Of a stretch of 64,000 bases of DNA, positions 7,257-17,700 are shown one piece after another (within the stretch, counting starts at the first letter, position 1; every line of letters starts with the position of its first letter). The position numbers and the translations under genes were made by a program. The DNA is from a bacterium (lineage in GTDB: Bacteria; Myxococcota_A; Bradymonadia; UBA7976; UBA1532), in NCBI GenBank assembly GCA_030427205.1, contig JAUHXC010000004.1:310001-374000 (forward strand). Reading direction: 5' to 3'. Below the pieces are notes generated by a model. It was not told where the DNA came from, searched no databases, and saw only the letters and a program-made list of their open reading frames with translations.

Positions 7257-9146
7257 ATGCTCGACGCCTTCGACTTCGTCGGACCCTCCGTCCTCATCGA
7301 CCGCCTGCTGCACGCCGAGCAGGAGGTGCTCTTCCTGGTCGGCGCCCCGCTGTGCACACCCGTCGGCGATACGCCGGGCGTGCCGGGCGTGCCGGGGGTC
7401 ATCGAGCGCATCCGAGCCGAGTTCCTGCCGGTCGACGGCGAGTCCGCGCCGCGGGCCGAGCGCAAGGCGCAGGCGCTCAAGGCGCTCGACGCCCGGCTGA
7501 AGAAGGCCGAGAACCCCTATCAATCGGCGTTTCGTTTCCTGATCGCCCGCCGCGGCCTGCAGGCGGCCAACCGCTTGATCACCCGCGCGGTGCTGGACGC
7601 GGGGCGCAATCCGGTCGACGAGGGGCTCTCCGATCCGGTGCTCGATACGCTGGAGTACGACCCCGGCGCGTGGCACCTGCCGCCGGGCGTGCGGGCGCTC
7701 GGATCGCTCGTGGCCCGTCATCGCCAGCGCTTCGGCCGGGCGGTGCTGACCACCAACTTCGACCCGCTGATCGAGGTGGCCATCCGCGCGGCGGGCGGCA
7801 ACGCACACAGCGCGGTGCTCGTCGCCGACGGCAGCCTCGAGTCGACCCGCGGCGAAGGCACGCTGGTGGTGCACGCCCACGGCTACTGGCACGGCGCAGA
7901 TACGCTGCATACGCCGGCCGCCCTCGAACAGGAGCGGCTCGCGCTGCGCCGCTCGCTGGCCCGGCTCTACGAGCGGCGGCTGCTGGTGGTGATGGCCTAC
8001 GGCGGCTGGGACGACGTCTTCACCCGGACCCTGGCCGAGGTCGTGGGCGATCAGGGCGCGTTCACCGAGGTCGTCTGGTGCTTCTACGAGACCGATCCCG
8101 AGGCGCTCGTACAGCGCAACGGGCACATCCTCGAGCAGCTGCGGCCGGCGCTGCTGCGTCAGCGCGCGACCCTGGTCAAAGGCGTCGACTGCCACGCGGT
8201 GCTGCCCGAGCTCGTCGAGGCGCTCGACCGCGAAGTGGCCCACGCCGAAGACGAGGTCGTCGGTCGCGAGTCGGTCTGCACCGCGCTGCTCGCCGCCCTC
8301 GAAGACCGACACCCGGTTCAGCTCGTCGGTGAGCCGCAGATGGGCAAGTCGGCGCTGCTCGAATGGCTCGGACGGCGCACGGTGCCCGAGGGCTGGACGA
8401 CGGTGACGATCGACGCGAGCCGGCTGTCCCGGCGCACGCCGGTGGGGCTCGCCTGGGCGGCGATCGAGGCCGCCGACCGCCGCGACGCGCTGGGCGATCT
8501 CATCCGCGATCGGGCGGCGGTGCCCGACGTACACGACGCGCTGCGCGTGCTCGACGCCCTGGCGCCGCTGCGGCTGATGATCGACGACGCCGACGCCCTC
8601 GGCGGCGAGGGGCACGGCTTCAACGCGGCCTTCTTCGCCCGCTTGTCCACATGGTCTGCCGAGGGCCGCTTCCAGTGGATCTCGAGCGCCCACCGCTCGC
8701 TCGATCAGAGCTTCGCCGACCTCGACGTGCCCTTCTTCGACGAGGCCCGGGTGATCTGCATCGGCGGCCTCGAACGGGCCGCCGCCGAGCGGATGTTGAT
8801 CGAGAGCCTCGGTGAGCAGGCGGGCCGGCACGCGCTGGACCTCGGGGGGACTTTGCCGCCCGCGGTGCGCTGGTTGGGGCGCCAGCGCGGTCCGTTGACC
8901 AGCGACCCGCACGGCACCGCCCAGCGGTTCCGCAGCTGGATCCGCCCGCTGCTGCGCCGCTGGTGGGGCGACATGAGCCCCGAGGAGCAGCAGCTCGCGC
9001 GGCAGGCGGCGCGGGCCCGGTTGTCGGCCGATACCGGTGACCCGGTCGCTGCGCGCTTGATCGCCCGCGGTCTGCTGGTCGAGTCCGGTGGGGCCTGGAG
9101 CCTCAACGGGCGGGCCTGGCGGGACCACGTGCGCAGCCTGGGATGA
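7257..9146 (+). CDS. SIR2-like / STAND-type ATPase fusion, candidate defence protein
   Basis: 629 residues from the ATG at 7257 (GGAG lies only 2 nt upstream; an in-frame GTG at 7161 is an alternative but would place a long tail before the fold). Residues 20-325 look like a SIR2_2 NAD-processing domain: 'EVLFLVGAPLC' (usually GAG), 'TTNFDPLIEVA' with N167 and D169, and 'VVHAHGYWHG' with the likely catalytic H208. After a 'VVGRES' linker comes a P-loop ATPase: Walker A 'GEPQMGKS' at 358-365 and Walker B 'LRLMIDDAD' at 438-446. About 120 C-terminal residues follow without obvious repeats. SIR2 domains fused to STAND ATPases act in antiphage systems such as Avs5 by depleting NAD. This protein is short and lacks a clear C-terminal sensor array. 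Confidence 0.8.
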   Translation: MLDAFDFVGPSVLIDRLLHAEQEVLFLVGAPLCTPVGDTPGVPGVPGVIERIRAEFLPVDGESAPRAERKAQALKALDARLKKAENPYQSAFRFLIARRGLQAANRLITRAVLDAGRNPVDEGLSDPVLDTLEYDPGAWHLPPGVRALGSLVARHRQRFGRAVLTTNFDPLIEVAIRAAGGNAHSAVLVADGSLESTRGEGTLVVHAHGYWHGADTLHTPAALEQERLALRRSLARLYERRLLVVMAYGGWDDVFTRTLAEVVGDQGAFTEVVWCFYETDPEALVQRNGHILEQLRPALLRQRATLVKGVDCHAVLPELVEALDREVAHAEDEVVGRESVCTALLAALEDRHPVQLVGEPQMGKSALLEWLGRRTVPEGWTTVTIDASRLSRRTPVGLAWAAIEAADRRDALGDLIRDRAAVPDVHDALRVLDALAPLRLMIDDADALGGEGHGFNAAFFARLSTWSAEGRFQWISSAHRSLDQSFADLDVPFFDEARVICIGGLERAAAERMLIESLGEQAGRHALDLGGTLPPAVRWLGRQRGPLTSDPHGTAQRFRSWIRPLLRRWWGDMSPEEQQLARQAARARLSADTGDPVAARLIARGLLVESGGAWSLNGRAWRDHVRSLG

Positions 9147-9300
9147 CGCGTCGCGGCGCGGTCTGCGCCCACCGTTGCGGACCTCGGCGACGCCTCGCGC
9201 GTTCGTCATCGAGCGCGCTGGCGACGGCGGCCTGCGGTGACGGTTGCCCTCGCCCCGTCGAGCGTGCTTCCATCCGCCCGTTCGAGACTCGGGAGGGACC

Positions 9301-9708
9301 ATGCTCCGCGTATTCTGGTCGTCGCTGTGTCTGGCCGTGCTCGTCGTATCGGGGTTCGTGGCCACCGGCTGCAACGACGACGAGCCCGATACCAGCGCGT
9401 TCGCCGTCGGCCCCGACAACGAGTACCCGATCCCCGGGCTGGGGCTGAACAACGAGGTGTTCATCTCGGTGCGCCACGTCGGCGTCGAGCCGAATCGCGT
9501 CGACAGCGAGGAGCCATCGATCGGCGGCCTGCGGGTGATCGACGACGAGAGTACCCTCGCCGAGGACCCGCTGATGTTCCAAGGCGATACGCTGCGCTTC
9601 AACTACGACGACACCACGTTCGAGCTGACCGTGCTCGAGTTCAACGACGAGAGCTACGACCGCGGCGACCCCGACGCCCGCGCCACGCTCGTGGTCGAGA
9701 TTCTCTGA
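9301..9708 (+). CDS. Small acidic lipoprotein
   Basis: 135 residues, with GGGAGG 4 nt before the ATG at 9301. The N-terminus is a lipoprotein-type signal (LCLAVLVVSGFVATGC, lipidated Cys at about 23), followed by an acidic mature domain. The fold looks beta-rich ('DTLRFNYDDTTFELTVLEFND'). No known family. It lies between the SIR2-STAND gene and a quinone oxidoreductase on the same strand, with gaps of 154 and 45 nt. Confidence 0.72.
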   Translation: MLRVFWSSLCLAVLVVSGFVATGCNDDEPDTSAFAVGPDNEYPIPGLGLNNEVFISVRHVGVEPNRVDSEEPSIGGLRVIDDESTLAEDPLMFQGDTLRFNYDDTTFELTVLEFNDESYDRGDPDARATLVVEIL

Positions 9709-9753
9709 GCGATCCGCCGACTGCGGCCGCCGCCCCGATCCAACAGGAGCCCC

Positions 9754-10770
9754 GTGCGCCAGATCCTCTTCCCCAAGGCCGGCCCGCCGGAGAGCATGCG
9801 CGTCGTCGAGAAGCCCGATCCCGAGCCGGGGCCGGGGGAGGTCCGCGTGCGGACCACGGCGGCGGGCATCAACTTCGCCGACATCAGCGCGCGCATGGGC
9901 ATGTACCAGGACGCCCCGCCTTTCCCGTGCGTCATCGGCTACGAGGTCTCGGGCACGATCGACGCGGTCGGCGAGGGCGTCGATGGGCTCTCCGTTGGGC
10001 AGGCGGTGGTCGCGATGACGCGCTTCGGCGGCTACAGCGATACGGTCGTGGTGCCCGTGCTGCAGGCGGTGCCCGTGCCCGATGGGCTCGATCTGCAGGC
10101 GGCCGCCGGGCTGCCGGTGACCTACCTCACGGCGTGGCTGATGCTGATGCATCTGGGGCACGTGGGCGAGGGCGATACGGTCCTGGTGCACTCCGCCGGC
10201 GGCGGCGTGGGGCTCAGCGCGCTGCAGATCTGCAAGTGGCGTGGCGCGCGGGTCATCGGCACGGCGAGCAGCGGCAAGCACGCGCGGCTGCGCGAGATGG
10301 GGCTCGATCACGCCATCGACTACCGCAATCAGGACTTCGAAGCCGAGGTGAAGCGCATCACCGACGGCGAGGGGGTCGACATCGTGCTCGATGCTGTCGG
10401 CGGGGACAGCTTCAAGAAGAGCTACCGCTGCCTGACCGACTTCGGCCGGCTCTTCCTGTTCGGCGTCTCGAGCTTCAACCCGGGCCTCACCCGCAGCATC
10501 TTCGCCGCGCTCAAGGGCATCGCGCAGACGCCGCGCTTCCACCCGTTCAACCTGATGAACGACAACAAGGGCGTGCACGGGGTCAACCTGGGGCACCTCT
10601 GGCATCGTCTGGACGTCATGCGGCCGATGTTCGACCGCATCGTCGAGCTGGCGGCCGCGGGCGTACTGAGCCCCGTGATCGACGCCACGTTCTCGTTCGA
10701 CGAGGCGCCCGCCGCCCACCACTACATCCAGGCGCGCAAGAACTTCGGCAAGGTGCTGCTGACGCCCTGA
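9754..10770 (+). CDS. Zinc-independent quinone oxidoreductase (MDR family, VAT1-like)
   Basis: 338 residues from a GTG with an AGGAG 5 nt upstream. It belongs to the medium-chain dehydrogenase/reductase superfamily: a GroES-like N-terminus ('AAGINFADISARMGMYQ', 'VIGYEVSGTIDAVGEGV') and a Rossmann domain with NADPH-binding 'AGGGVGLSALQICKWRG'. The cysteine ligands of alcohol dehydrogenases are absent, as in quinone oxidoreductases. The 'NFADI' and 'SFDEAPAAHHYIQARKNFGKVLL' end fit the VAT1-like subgroup. The expected reaction is NADPH-dependent reduction of quinones or enones in the cytosol. The substrate is unknown. Confidence 0.9.
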   Translation: MRQILFPKAGPPESMRVVEKPDPEPGPGEVRVRTTAAGINFADISARMGMYQDAPPFPCVIGYEVSGTIDAVGEGVDGLSVGQAVVAMTRFGGYSDTVVVPVLQAVPVPDGLDLQAAAGLPVTYLTAWLMLMHLGHVGEGDTVLVHSAGGGVGLSALQICKWRGARVIGTASSGKHARLREMGLDHAIDYRNQDFEAEVKRITDGEGVDIVLDAVGGDSFKKSYRCLTDFGRLFLFGVSSFNPGLTRSIFAALKGIAQTPRFHPFNLMNDNKGVHGVNLGHLWHRLDVMRPMFDRIVELAAAGVLSPVIDATFSFDEAPAAHHYIQARKNFGKVLLTP

Positions 10771-10882
10771 GTTCGCGCCCCGCCGGCCTGCGCCGACCTG
10801 AGAGAATGTTCAGGTGTCGGCGGACACTGTGCGCGGCTCGTTCCTTAGTCTCTGGTGTCAACACCGAGCCGGAGCCGCTACC

Positions 10883-11569
10883 ATGATGGCCATGAGCGCC
10901 CCCGAACCCGCCGTCTCCCGCCGCGACCTGCTGTACGCCGAGATCGAGGCGTTGCCGCCGCATCTCAAGGGGCAGATCGTCGACGGCGAGCTGATCGTGC
11001 AGCCGCGACCGGCGATGCCCCACGCCTGCGCCGCCAGCCGAATGCATCTGATCCTCGGGCTACCGTTCGACCTGGGGCACAGCGGCCCCGGCGGCTGGAA
11101 GATCATCTTCGAGCCCGAGCTGCACCTCGCCGACGACGTGCTCATCCCCGACATCGCCGGCTGGCGCCTCACCGACGGAGGCGACGGCCTGCTGCAGTTC
11201 ACCGCCGTGCCCTATGCCCCGGCGTGGCTCTGCGAGGTGCTGTCGCCGTCCACCGCCCGCCTCGATCGGGCCCGCAAGCTGGCGATCTACGGCCGTGAAG
11301 GGGTGGCCCACGTCTGGCTGCTCGATCCGCAGACCCGCCTGCTCGAGGTGTTCACCCGCACCGACTCGGGTTGGGCGGTGCAGATCATCGATACCACCGC
11401 CGCCGAGGCCGCCGAGCAGCGGGTCGCCCCGTTCGACGCGGCGCCGCTGAACCTGAGGCGGCTGTGGGACGACCTGCCGCCCGAGCCCGAACCCGAGCCA
11501 GCCGAGGCCGACGCCGCGCTCGACGAAAGCGCCCCGCGCGACGAAGACGCCCCCGAGACCGCCACCTGA
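10883..11569 (+). CDS. Uma2 family endonuclease
   Basis: 228 residues from the ATG at 10883 (GGAG 8 nt upstream; other in-frame starts lie just downstream). The Uma2 (PD-(D/E)XK) core is clear: 'IVDGELIVQPRP', 'ELHLADDVLIPDIAGWR', 'LCEVLSPSTARLDRARKLAIYGREGVAHVWLLDP' with the acidic and Lys/Arg positions of the nuclease site. The last 30 residues are an acidic Pro/Glu tail. Uma2 proteins are widespread in cyanobacteria and myxobacteria; their role is unsettled. Short inverted repeats (10814-10827 and 10854-10865, both built on GTGTC) lie in the 112-nt upstream gap and could be control sites. Confidence 0.88.
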   Translation: MMAMSAPEPAVSRRDLLYAEIEALPPHLKGQIVDGELIVQPRPAMPHACAASRMHLILGLPFDLGHSGPGGWKIIFEPELHLADDVLIPDIAGWRLTDGGDGLLQFTAVPYAPAWLCEVLSPSTARLDRARKLAIYGREGVAHVWLLDPQTRLLEVFTRTDSGWAVQIIDTTAAEAAEQRVAPFDAAPLNLRRLWDDLPPEPEPEPAEADAALDESAPRDEDAPETAT

Positions 11570-11588
11570 TCCGCCGCGCCGCGCCGGC

Positions 11589-14500
11589 TCAGAACCAGCT
11601 GCCCAGGTAGAAGTACATCAGCCCCTCGCCGCCGTCGTCGAGGCCCCAGGCGTAGCCGGTGCGCAGGCTGAACGGCTGCTTCCAGCCGATGAGGGCCTCG
11701 GTGATCAGCTCGGCGCCCACCGAGCGGGAGAAGTCGCTCGGCATATAGCCCAGCGGCGTATCGCCAGCCTGACCCCAATCGGTGAAGACGGCCGCCTTCA
11801 CCCGGCGCAAGAAGGCAGGCAGCGTCGCGAAGCCGCGGTCGACGTCGAACAGCGGCAGCCGATACTCCAGCGTCGCCAGCAGATAGCGGTCGCCGCGGAC
11901 CTGCCCCGCCGGATAGCCCCGGAGGTACGTACTTCCATAAGCGATGCCGTCCAGCGCGTCGAGGAACCAGCTGCGCTCCGGCGGCGGCCCGAGGCCGAAT
12001 GTCACCCGGCGCCCCGTCTCGCCCCGGCCGAAGCCGCCCGAGAAGCGCACCGCGAGCACATGCTTCAGCCACAGCGGCAGGTACTCCCGATAGCTGAACG
12101 TCACGTCGGCGGTGGTCACGTCCGACAGCAGCAGCGGGTGGCGCAGCCGCAGCCCGAGCTGCACCGAGCGCCCCGACTCCACCGAGACGGCGTCGAAGTT
12201 GTAGATGTCGGCGTCGCCATAGCTCACCGAGATGCCGATCGAGCCGTCGTCCCGCGGTCCGGTCTCGAAGCGCGGAGCGAAGCCGAGCGGATCAAACGCC
12301 GGGTCGGGGTTCTCGGCGGGCTGGGCGTGGCTGAAGCCGTAGCGCAGGCTCAGGCCGACCCCGCGGGTCTCGTCGCTCAGCGGCACCGACAGCGAGAGCG
12401 ACCCCGAGGTGACCCGCTCGCGGAAGTCGGTGTAGTCGACGCCGTAGAACGCGCCGTTGTCCCGCGCGCGGGTCTGGTGGCTGATGCTCGCCGAGAGGGT
12501 CGCCACCCGCTGGCGCCAGGCCCAGCCGACGGCCAGCGCGAGGTTGTCGGTCGCCGGCGTGGTCTGCACCGCGGCCCCATAGGCGTGGTGCCCCAGCGGG
12601 TCGCTGCCGGTGACCTCGAAGCCGAGCACCGCGGCGCTCTCTTCGGCGCTCGAGAAGCTGAAAGCCGGCGACCAGCCGACGGGCCAGAGATACGGCAGCG
12701 CCGAATAGGGTCGGCTGGGCAGCGGAGGCGGCTCGGCCGAGGCCGCCGGGCGCTCGCGGGCGGGCGGGTCGCGGGGCGGCGGCAGCGGCAGGTCGGGGGC
12801 GAACGGCGCGACGGCGATGTCCTGCCCGTTGGCGGTGATGACCTGCATCGCCAGCGTGCGCCCGTCGGGCGAGAGGGCCGGGCCGAGCGCGCCGGTGACC
12901 ACCCGGGTCGCGCGCCGGGTCGGACCGTCGGGCCAGCGGTGGGCGTAGATGTCCCACACCCCCGAGCGATCGCTGGCGTAGAGCAGCCACCGGCCATCGG
13001 GAGAGAAGGCGGGCTGCAGCTCGAGCGCCCGGTCGCCGGTGGCGCCCACGGTCCGGACGTGCACGTCACCGCGGGCCGGGACGTCCGGCGCTGCGTGGGC
13101 GGTGGGTACGGCGTCGGTGGAGGGTACTGCGTCGGTGGCCGGCGTGGCGCCCAGCCCCAAGTCGTCGAGCACCGCGCCCTGGGCCCGGGCGGCGGCCAGC
13201 GCCGAGTCGAGGGTCGATTCGGCGGCGGGCACCACGATGATGTCGCGCCCCGCCCGCTGGCTCAGCCGCACGGCGACCACCGAGCGTCCGTCGGGCGAGA
13301 CCCGCGGAAAGGCCACCTGATTGAGATCGCCGGGGTCGTAGAGCACCGCGAGCCGGCCGGTCTCCAGATCGACCCGCACCAGCCGGCTCCGCCCGGCGAT
13401 GATCTGCACCGCCGCCGCCCAGCGCCCGTTGGGCGCGCAGCCCGGCTCGCGCAGGCGGGCGCCCCAGGTCAGGCGCTTCTCGGTGCCGGTCGTGCGATCC
13501 CAGATCCAGAGGTCGTTGCGGCTGTAGGCCCCGCGGAAGCTGTCCCCGCGGGCGAAGACCAGCCGCTCGGCGTCGCGGCAGAGGTCGTAGCTGCCGACCC
13601 CCTCGAAGTCGAGCATCTGCTCGGCGGGCGGATCGGAGGGCCCCGCCAGCTGCTCCGCCGAGCGGCGATAGAGCGACCCTTCCTGATTGCCGCTCTCGAG
13701 GCTCCACAGCCCACCGTCGGCGTCGAAGCGCAGGTCGCTGTGCCGCTGGCTGTTCGTCGTGACGTAGTGCAGCGCCGTCAGCCCCTGCTCGGCGAGCGCG
13801 GCGGCTTCGGCCTCGGCGGTGGCGGTCAGCTCGGCCTGCCAGCTGTCGATCAGATCGGCCATCGGCCGGCCCCAGGCCTCGACCGCGGCCCGGTTGATCC
13901 CGAAGGGGATGAGATCGTCGCTGATGGCGTCGTGCAGCCGCCCGGCGCCTTCGGGGCCGTGGCGTCGGGCGAGCCAGTCGAAGAAGTGCCCGCCGTACAT
14001 GTACCAGACGTTGGCGCCCGGCCAGCCCAGCGGATAGTGGGCCATCACGTCGGCGCCGTGCAGCGTGCCCGCCAGCGCCTGCGCCCGCAGGGTCCCGCGG
14101 AAGTTCGCCGAGTGGATGCGCCCGCGCCCGGACGTCGCCGATTCGGCCCAGACCGCGCCGCCTTCGAGGATGAACGACGGCAGGGCCTGATTGGGCGCGA
14201 ACTGGCGGCCGAGCAGGCGGTTGAGCAGCCCGGGCAGACCGCTGACCCGGTCGAGCTGCACGATGTGCACGAACTCGTGGAAGATCAGCAGCCGCAGCCA
14301 ATCGTCGTAATCGCCCAGGTTGCCGTCGAGGCTCGGCGGCGCCGCCAGCAGGCTGATGCGCGGGTAGGGCAGGGCAGTCGCCGAGCCGTTGGCCCCGTCG
14401 CCGAAGTCGGTGATCGACACCGGGATGCGCACGTCGGGCACGTAGCCGTAGAGATCACCGATCACCTGCCACGACTCTTCGCACAGGCGCGCGGCGCGGA

Positions 14501-14717
14501 ACGCCACCGCCTCGAGGCCCACCGGGTAGTTCACCGTGAAGTGGCGGGTATCGAACGTGCGCCACTCGATCGCCCCGTCCCCCGCGGCGGCCGGTCGTGG
14601 GAGGCCGAGCACCGCGAGCAGCAGAGCGATGGCCAGCAGCGGAGCGGCGGCCAGCAGCGGGGCGGCGGCCATCAGCGGGGCAGAGCGCCGGGGCGGGATC
14701 GACGGGCGATCGGTCAC
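11589..14717 (-). CDS. Gluzincin peptidase-like / TolB propeller / Omp85 barrel protein
   Basis: 1,042 residues starting at a GTG that overlaps the stop of the giant TPR gene (GTGA, 14717-14714). A signal peptide ends near residue 45. Residues 50-330 form a gluzincin-like peptidase domain with HEFVH at 147-151 and a third-ligand-type 'LEGGAVWAE' at about 184-192. Residues about 330-680 carry PD40/TolB-like blades ('FSPDGRWLLYASDRSGVWDIY', 'VSPDGRSVVAVR'). Residues about 720-1042 look like an Omp85-type surface-antigen barrel ending in a terminal aromatic ('FYLGSWF'). I infer an outer-membrane protein with a peptidase and a propeller in front of the barrel. This three-part arrangement occurs in Bacteroidota and Myxococcota but its function is not established. 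It is coupled to the TPR gene. Confidence 0.85.
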   Translation of the reverse strand: MTDRPSIPPRRSAPLMAAAPLLAAAPLLAIALLLAVLGLPRPAAAGDGAIEWRTFDTRHFTVNYPVGLEAVAFRAARLCEESWQVIGDLYGYVPDVRIPVSITDFGDGANGSATALPYPRISLLAAPPSLDGNLGDYDDWLRLLIFHEFVHIVQLDRVSGLPGLLNRLLGRQFAPNQALPSFILEGGAVWAESATSGRGRIHSANFRGTLRAQALAGTLHGADVMAHYPLGWPGANVWYMYGGHFFDWLARRHGPEGAGRLHDAISDDLIPFGINRAAVEAWGRPMADLIDSWQAELTATAEAEAAALAEQGLTALHYVTTNSQRHSDLRFDADGGLWSLESGNQEGSLYRRSAEQLAGPSDPPAEQMLDFEGVGSYDLCRDAERLVFARGDSFRGAYSRNDLWIWDRTTGTEKRLTWGARLREPGCAPNGRWAAAVQIIAGRSRLVRVDLETGRLAVLYDPGDLNQVAFPRVSPDGRSVVAVRLSQRAGRDIIVVPAAESTLDSALAAARAQGAVLDDLGLGATPATDAVPSTDAVPTAHAAPDVPARGDVHVRTVGATGDRALELQPAFSPDGRWLLYASDRSGVWDIYAHRWPDGPTRRATRVVTGALGPALSPDGRTLAMQVITANGQDIAVAPFAPDLPLPPPRDPPARERPAASAEPPPLPSRPYSALPYLWPVGWSPAFSFSSAEESAAVLGFEVTGSDPLGHHAYGAAVQTTPATDNLALAVGWAWRQRVATLSASISHQTRARDNGAFYGVDYTDFRERVTSGSLSLSVPLSDETRGVGLSLRYGFSHAQPAENPDPAFDPLGFAPRFETGPRDDGSIGISVSYGDADIYNFDAVSVESGRSVQLGLRLRHPLLLSDVTTADVTFSYREYLPLWLKHVLAVRFSGGFGRGETGRRVTFGLGPPPERSWFLDALDGIAYGSTYLRGYPAGQVRGDRYLLATLEYRLPLFDVDRGFATLPAFLRRVKAAVFTDWGQAGDTPLGYMPSDFSRSVGAELITEALIGWKQPFSLRTGYAWGLDDGGEGLMYFYLGSWF

Positions 14718-17700
14718 CGCTCGCCATCCGGCGCGTCATCCGGCCTGTCGTGCAGCGCGCCGTCGCCCGGCGGGGCGTCGTCTCGGGTCTGCTCGGCCGG
14801 ATCGTCGGCGGCGTTCGCGGCGGGCATCGGCCCGTCCGTCGGGGGCGCGATGCGGGTCACCGCGGTGATGACCGCGCCTTCGGGCCGGTCGGCGTCCGCC
14901 GGCGGGTCGAGCAGCGGCGCAGCCAGATCCAGGTGGGTCGAGCGGGCGGCCTGCTCGATCTGGGGCGCCGCGTCGAGCGACGTCTCGACCCGCACCGGCG
15001 GCAGGAGCGCGTCGTCGGCGCGGGCCGGCCCGTCGGGCATGCCCGCGCCGTCGTCGAGCAACGCTGCGCGGGGCACCGCGTCGGTCGGATCACCTTCGGC
15101 GTCGGCCAGCATGTCGGCCAGATCGTCGAAGAGATGGTCGATTCCGGGCAACGACGCCGCGGGCCCGGGCGCGACCGCGCCGACCAGGCGGCTGTCGTCG
15201 CGATCGTCCCCATCGAGCCCCAGCGGCGGGCCGGCGTCGGCGGCGGCGCCGAGGTCGGCGGCCCCCGGCGCGTCGTCGATGAGGGCATCGGCCAGCGGAC
15301 CGGCGAGCGGACCGGGCGGCGCGGTCGTCGGCTCCAAACCCTGCGGGCCGTCGAGCAGCGCCTCGGGCTCCACCGGCGGATCGTCCGGCGGGCTCTCGAT
15401 GATGGCCGGCGGCGCGGTGGGCGGCGCCTCGAACACGGCGCGGTGGGCGACCGGCGCGGCGGGCTGACTCGGCGGTGACCGGCGGACCACGATCGCAGCC
15501 GCGTCATCCGCGCCGGTCTCGGGCGGGTCCGCGTCCTGGCCGGCGGCCTCCGGCTCGGGCGCGACCGAAGGGCTCAGCGCCGGCTCATCGTCCGCCGGCT
15601 CATCGTCCGCCGGCTCATCGTCTGCGGGCAGAATCGGCGCGGCCACCTCGACCGTGGGGCGGATACTCGCCGCCGCCGAACCCGGCGCGTCATCCAGCGG
15701 CAGGCCAGCGGCGTCTGGCTCGACGCTGGCTGCGGGCGCTGATCCGAGAGCAGGCGGCGGCTGGACGTCCTGCCGGCCGTCCGCCTCGCCTTCGCCATCG
15801 GGCGCCCGGCCACCGGTCTCATCTCCGGTCGAGTCGAACGACGCGTCCGCGGCGGACACCCCAGCCGCGTCGTCATCGTCGCGCGGCGCATCCCCGAGCA
15901 CCGGCGCGGCGACCTCGACGGTCGGCGGCGCGGCCGGTCGGGACCACGACGCGTCCAGCGAGGCGTCATCCGCCGGATCATAGCCGTCCAGCGTATCGTC
16001 GGGGGTCGGCTCGCCGCCCAGCCGCTCGATCGCGGCCGGCCGATCGACGACCTCCCCGCGGACCGCGGCCGCGGCCAGCTCGGCGGCGACCTCGTCCAGC
16101 GACGGGCCCTCGTCGAGCGGGGCCTCGGCGGCCGGGGCCTCGGCGGCGAGCAGCGCGAAGACGCCATCGCCGAACATCGCCCGGTGCAAAGCCGCGACGC
16201 GGGGGCTGGCCTCCACCAGCGTCCGCAGTGCCCGCGGGCTGGCCGGTCGCAGCTCGGCCAGCGCGGGCTCGGCCTGCCAGCAGCCCACCAGCGCCGCGGC
16301 CGGATCGCCCGCCAGCCACAGGGCGACCCGATCGGCCGCGCGGCGCGTGCCCTCCGCCCAGCGGGCGAAGGCGTCCTCCGAACCCGCAGCGACCGGGCCG
16401 GCGAATCGAGCCAGCGCATCCAGTCGACGGGCGTCGAGCAGCTCGTTGAGCAGCTCGGCCCACCACGCGACGCGGCCCGGCGGCGCGTCGACCCGCAGGG
16501 CGTAGTCCGCGCCATCCGCCGGGCGAGCCAGCGCGACGGCGCCGACGAACAGGGCCCGCGCCTCGCCGGCGGGCACATAGGCCGCGTGCGCCGCGCACCC
16601 GCGCATCAGCTCGAAGCCCCGCGCCAGCGCGAAGCGACGGACCCGCGGGTCCTCCATCTCGAGGATCGGTCGACCGATCACTGGGATCGGCGGCGCGAGG
16701 CCGGCGAGCTCCATCGGTGTGTCCGCCTCGGGGTCGATGCGCATGGCCGGGAAGGCCAGCCCCAGGACGGCGGCCACGTCGACAGCCTCGGCGGCCAGCG
16801 CCGGGTCGACCGACTCCGCCGGCGCGCCCGGCTCGCCGCGGGCTTCGCGCAGCAGACCGTCGAGCGGGCGGGCGATCCAGGTGTGCAACGCGTTGAGCAG
16901 CAGCCCCGCCGGGCTGCGCCAGGCCGAGCCCGCGAGATGGGCCTTGCGCTGCGTCGCCGCCAGCGGACTCGGCAGATCGGCGTGCAGCGGCGGCGGCGGA
17001 TCACCCGCGCCGATCAGCGCCAATACGCTGCGCGGCACCCGGGCCCAGCGTGTATGGCCCGCCGCTTCGCACACTTCGGCCAGCGTGCGCAGGTCGGCGG
17101 TATCGCCCGGGCGCAGCCGGACCGCGGCGCGGCGGTGGGGGATCGCCTGCTCCAGGATCGCCTGCCGCGCCGCCTGATCGACGCTGCGCTCGGCGCGGGC
17201 GCCGATCAGCCGCGCGAGGCGCACGCGATGGCGATGCTCGTCGGGCCTCAGGCTCACCAGCTCGGCGGCGAAGGCCTCGGCGTCGTCGGCGAGGCGCTCG
17301 ACCTCCGCCGGATCGATCTCCTCGGGATCAACCTGCGGCGCCGGCGGCATATCCGCGGACGAGTCGCCGTCATCGAGCGACGCATCGACGCCCATCGCCG
17401 GCCCCTCCGCCGCGCCGCCGCCCGTCAGCGAGACCGACGAGCCCTCCAACGACGCCGACGAGCCCTCCAACGACCCGTCGTCCAACGAGACCCATGAGAC
17501 ATCCAGCGACGAGAGCGACGCCGAGTCGTCGAGCGACCCGTCCGCGTCCCGTGGGTCTTCGGGTGCGGTCGGCGGCCTGCGACCCGGGCTGGTCCGCGCC
17601 TCCAGATCATCGACGCTCTCGAACAAGCCATCGACCGATACGACGCTCTCGTCGTCCATCGGCCCCGCGGCCGGGATCTCCGACGACCGTGGTTGATCCC

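Noticed and set aside
12060..15467. Plus-strand frame of about 1,135 codons
   Set aside because: Antisense to the peptidase/propeller/Omp85 gene, with 'RRRGRR'-type composition and no recognisable fold.
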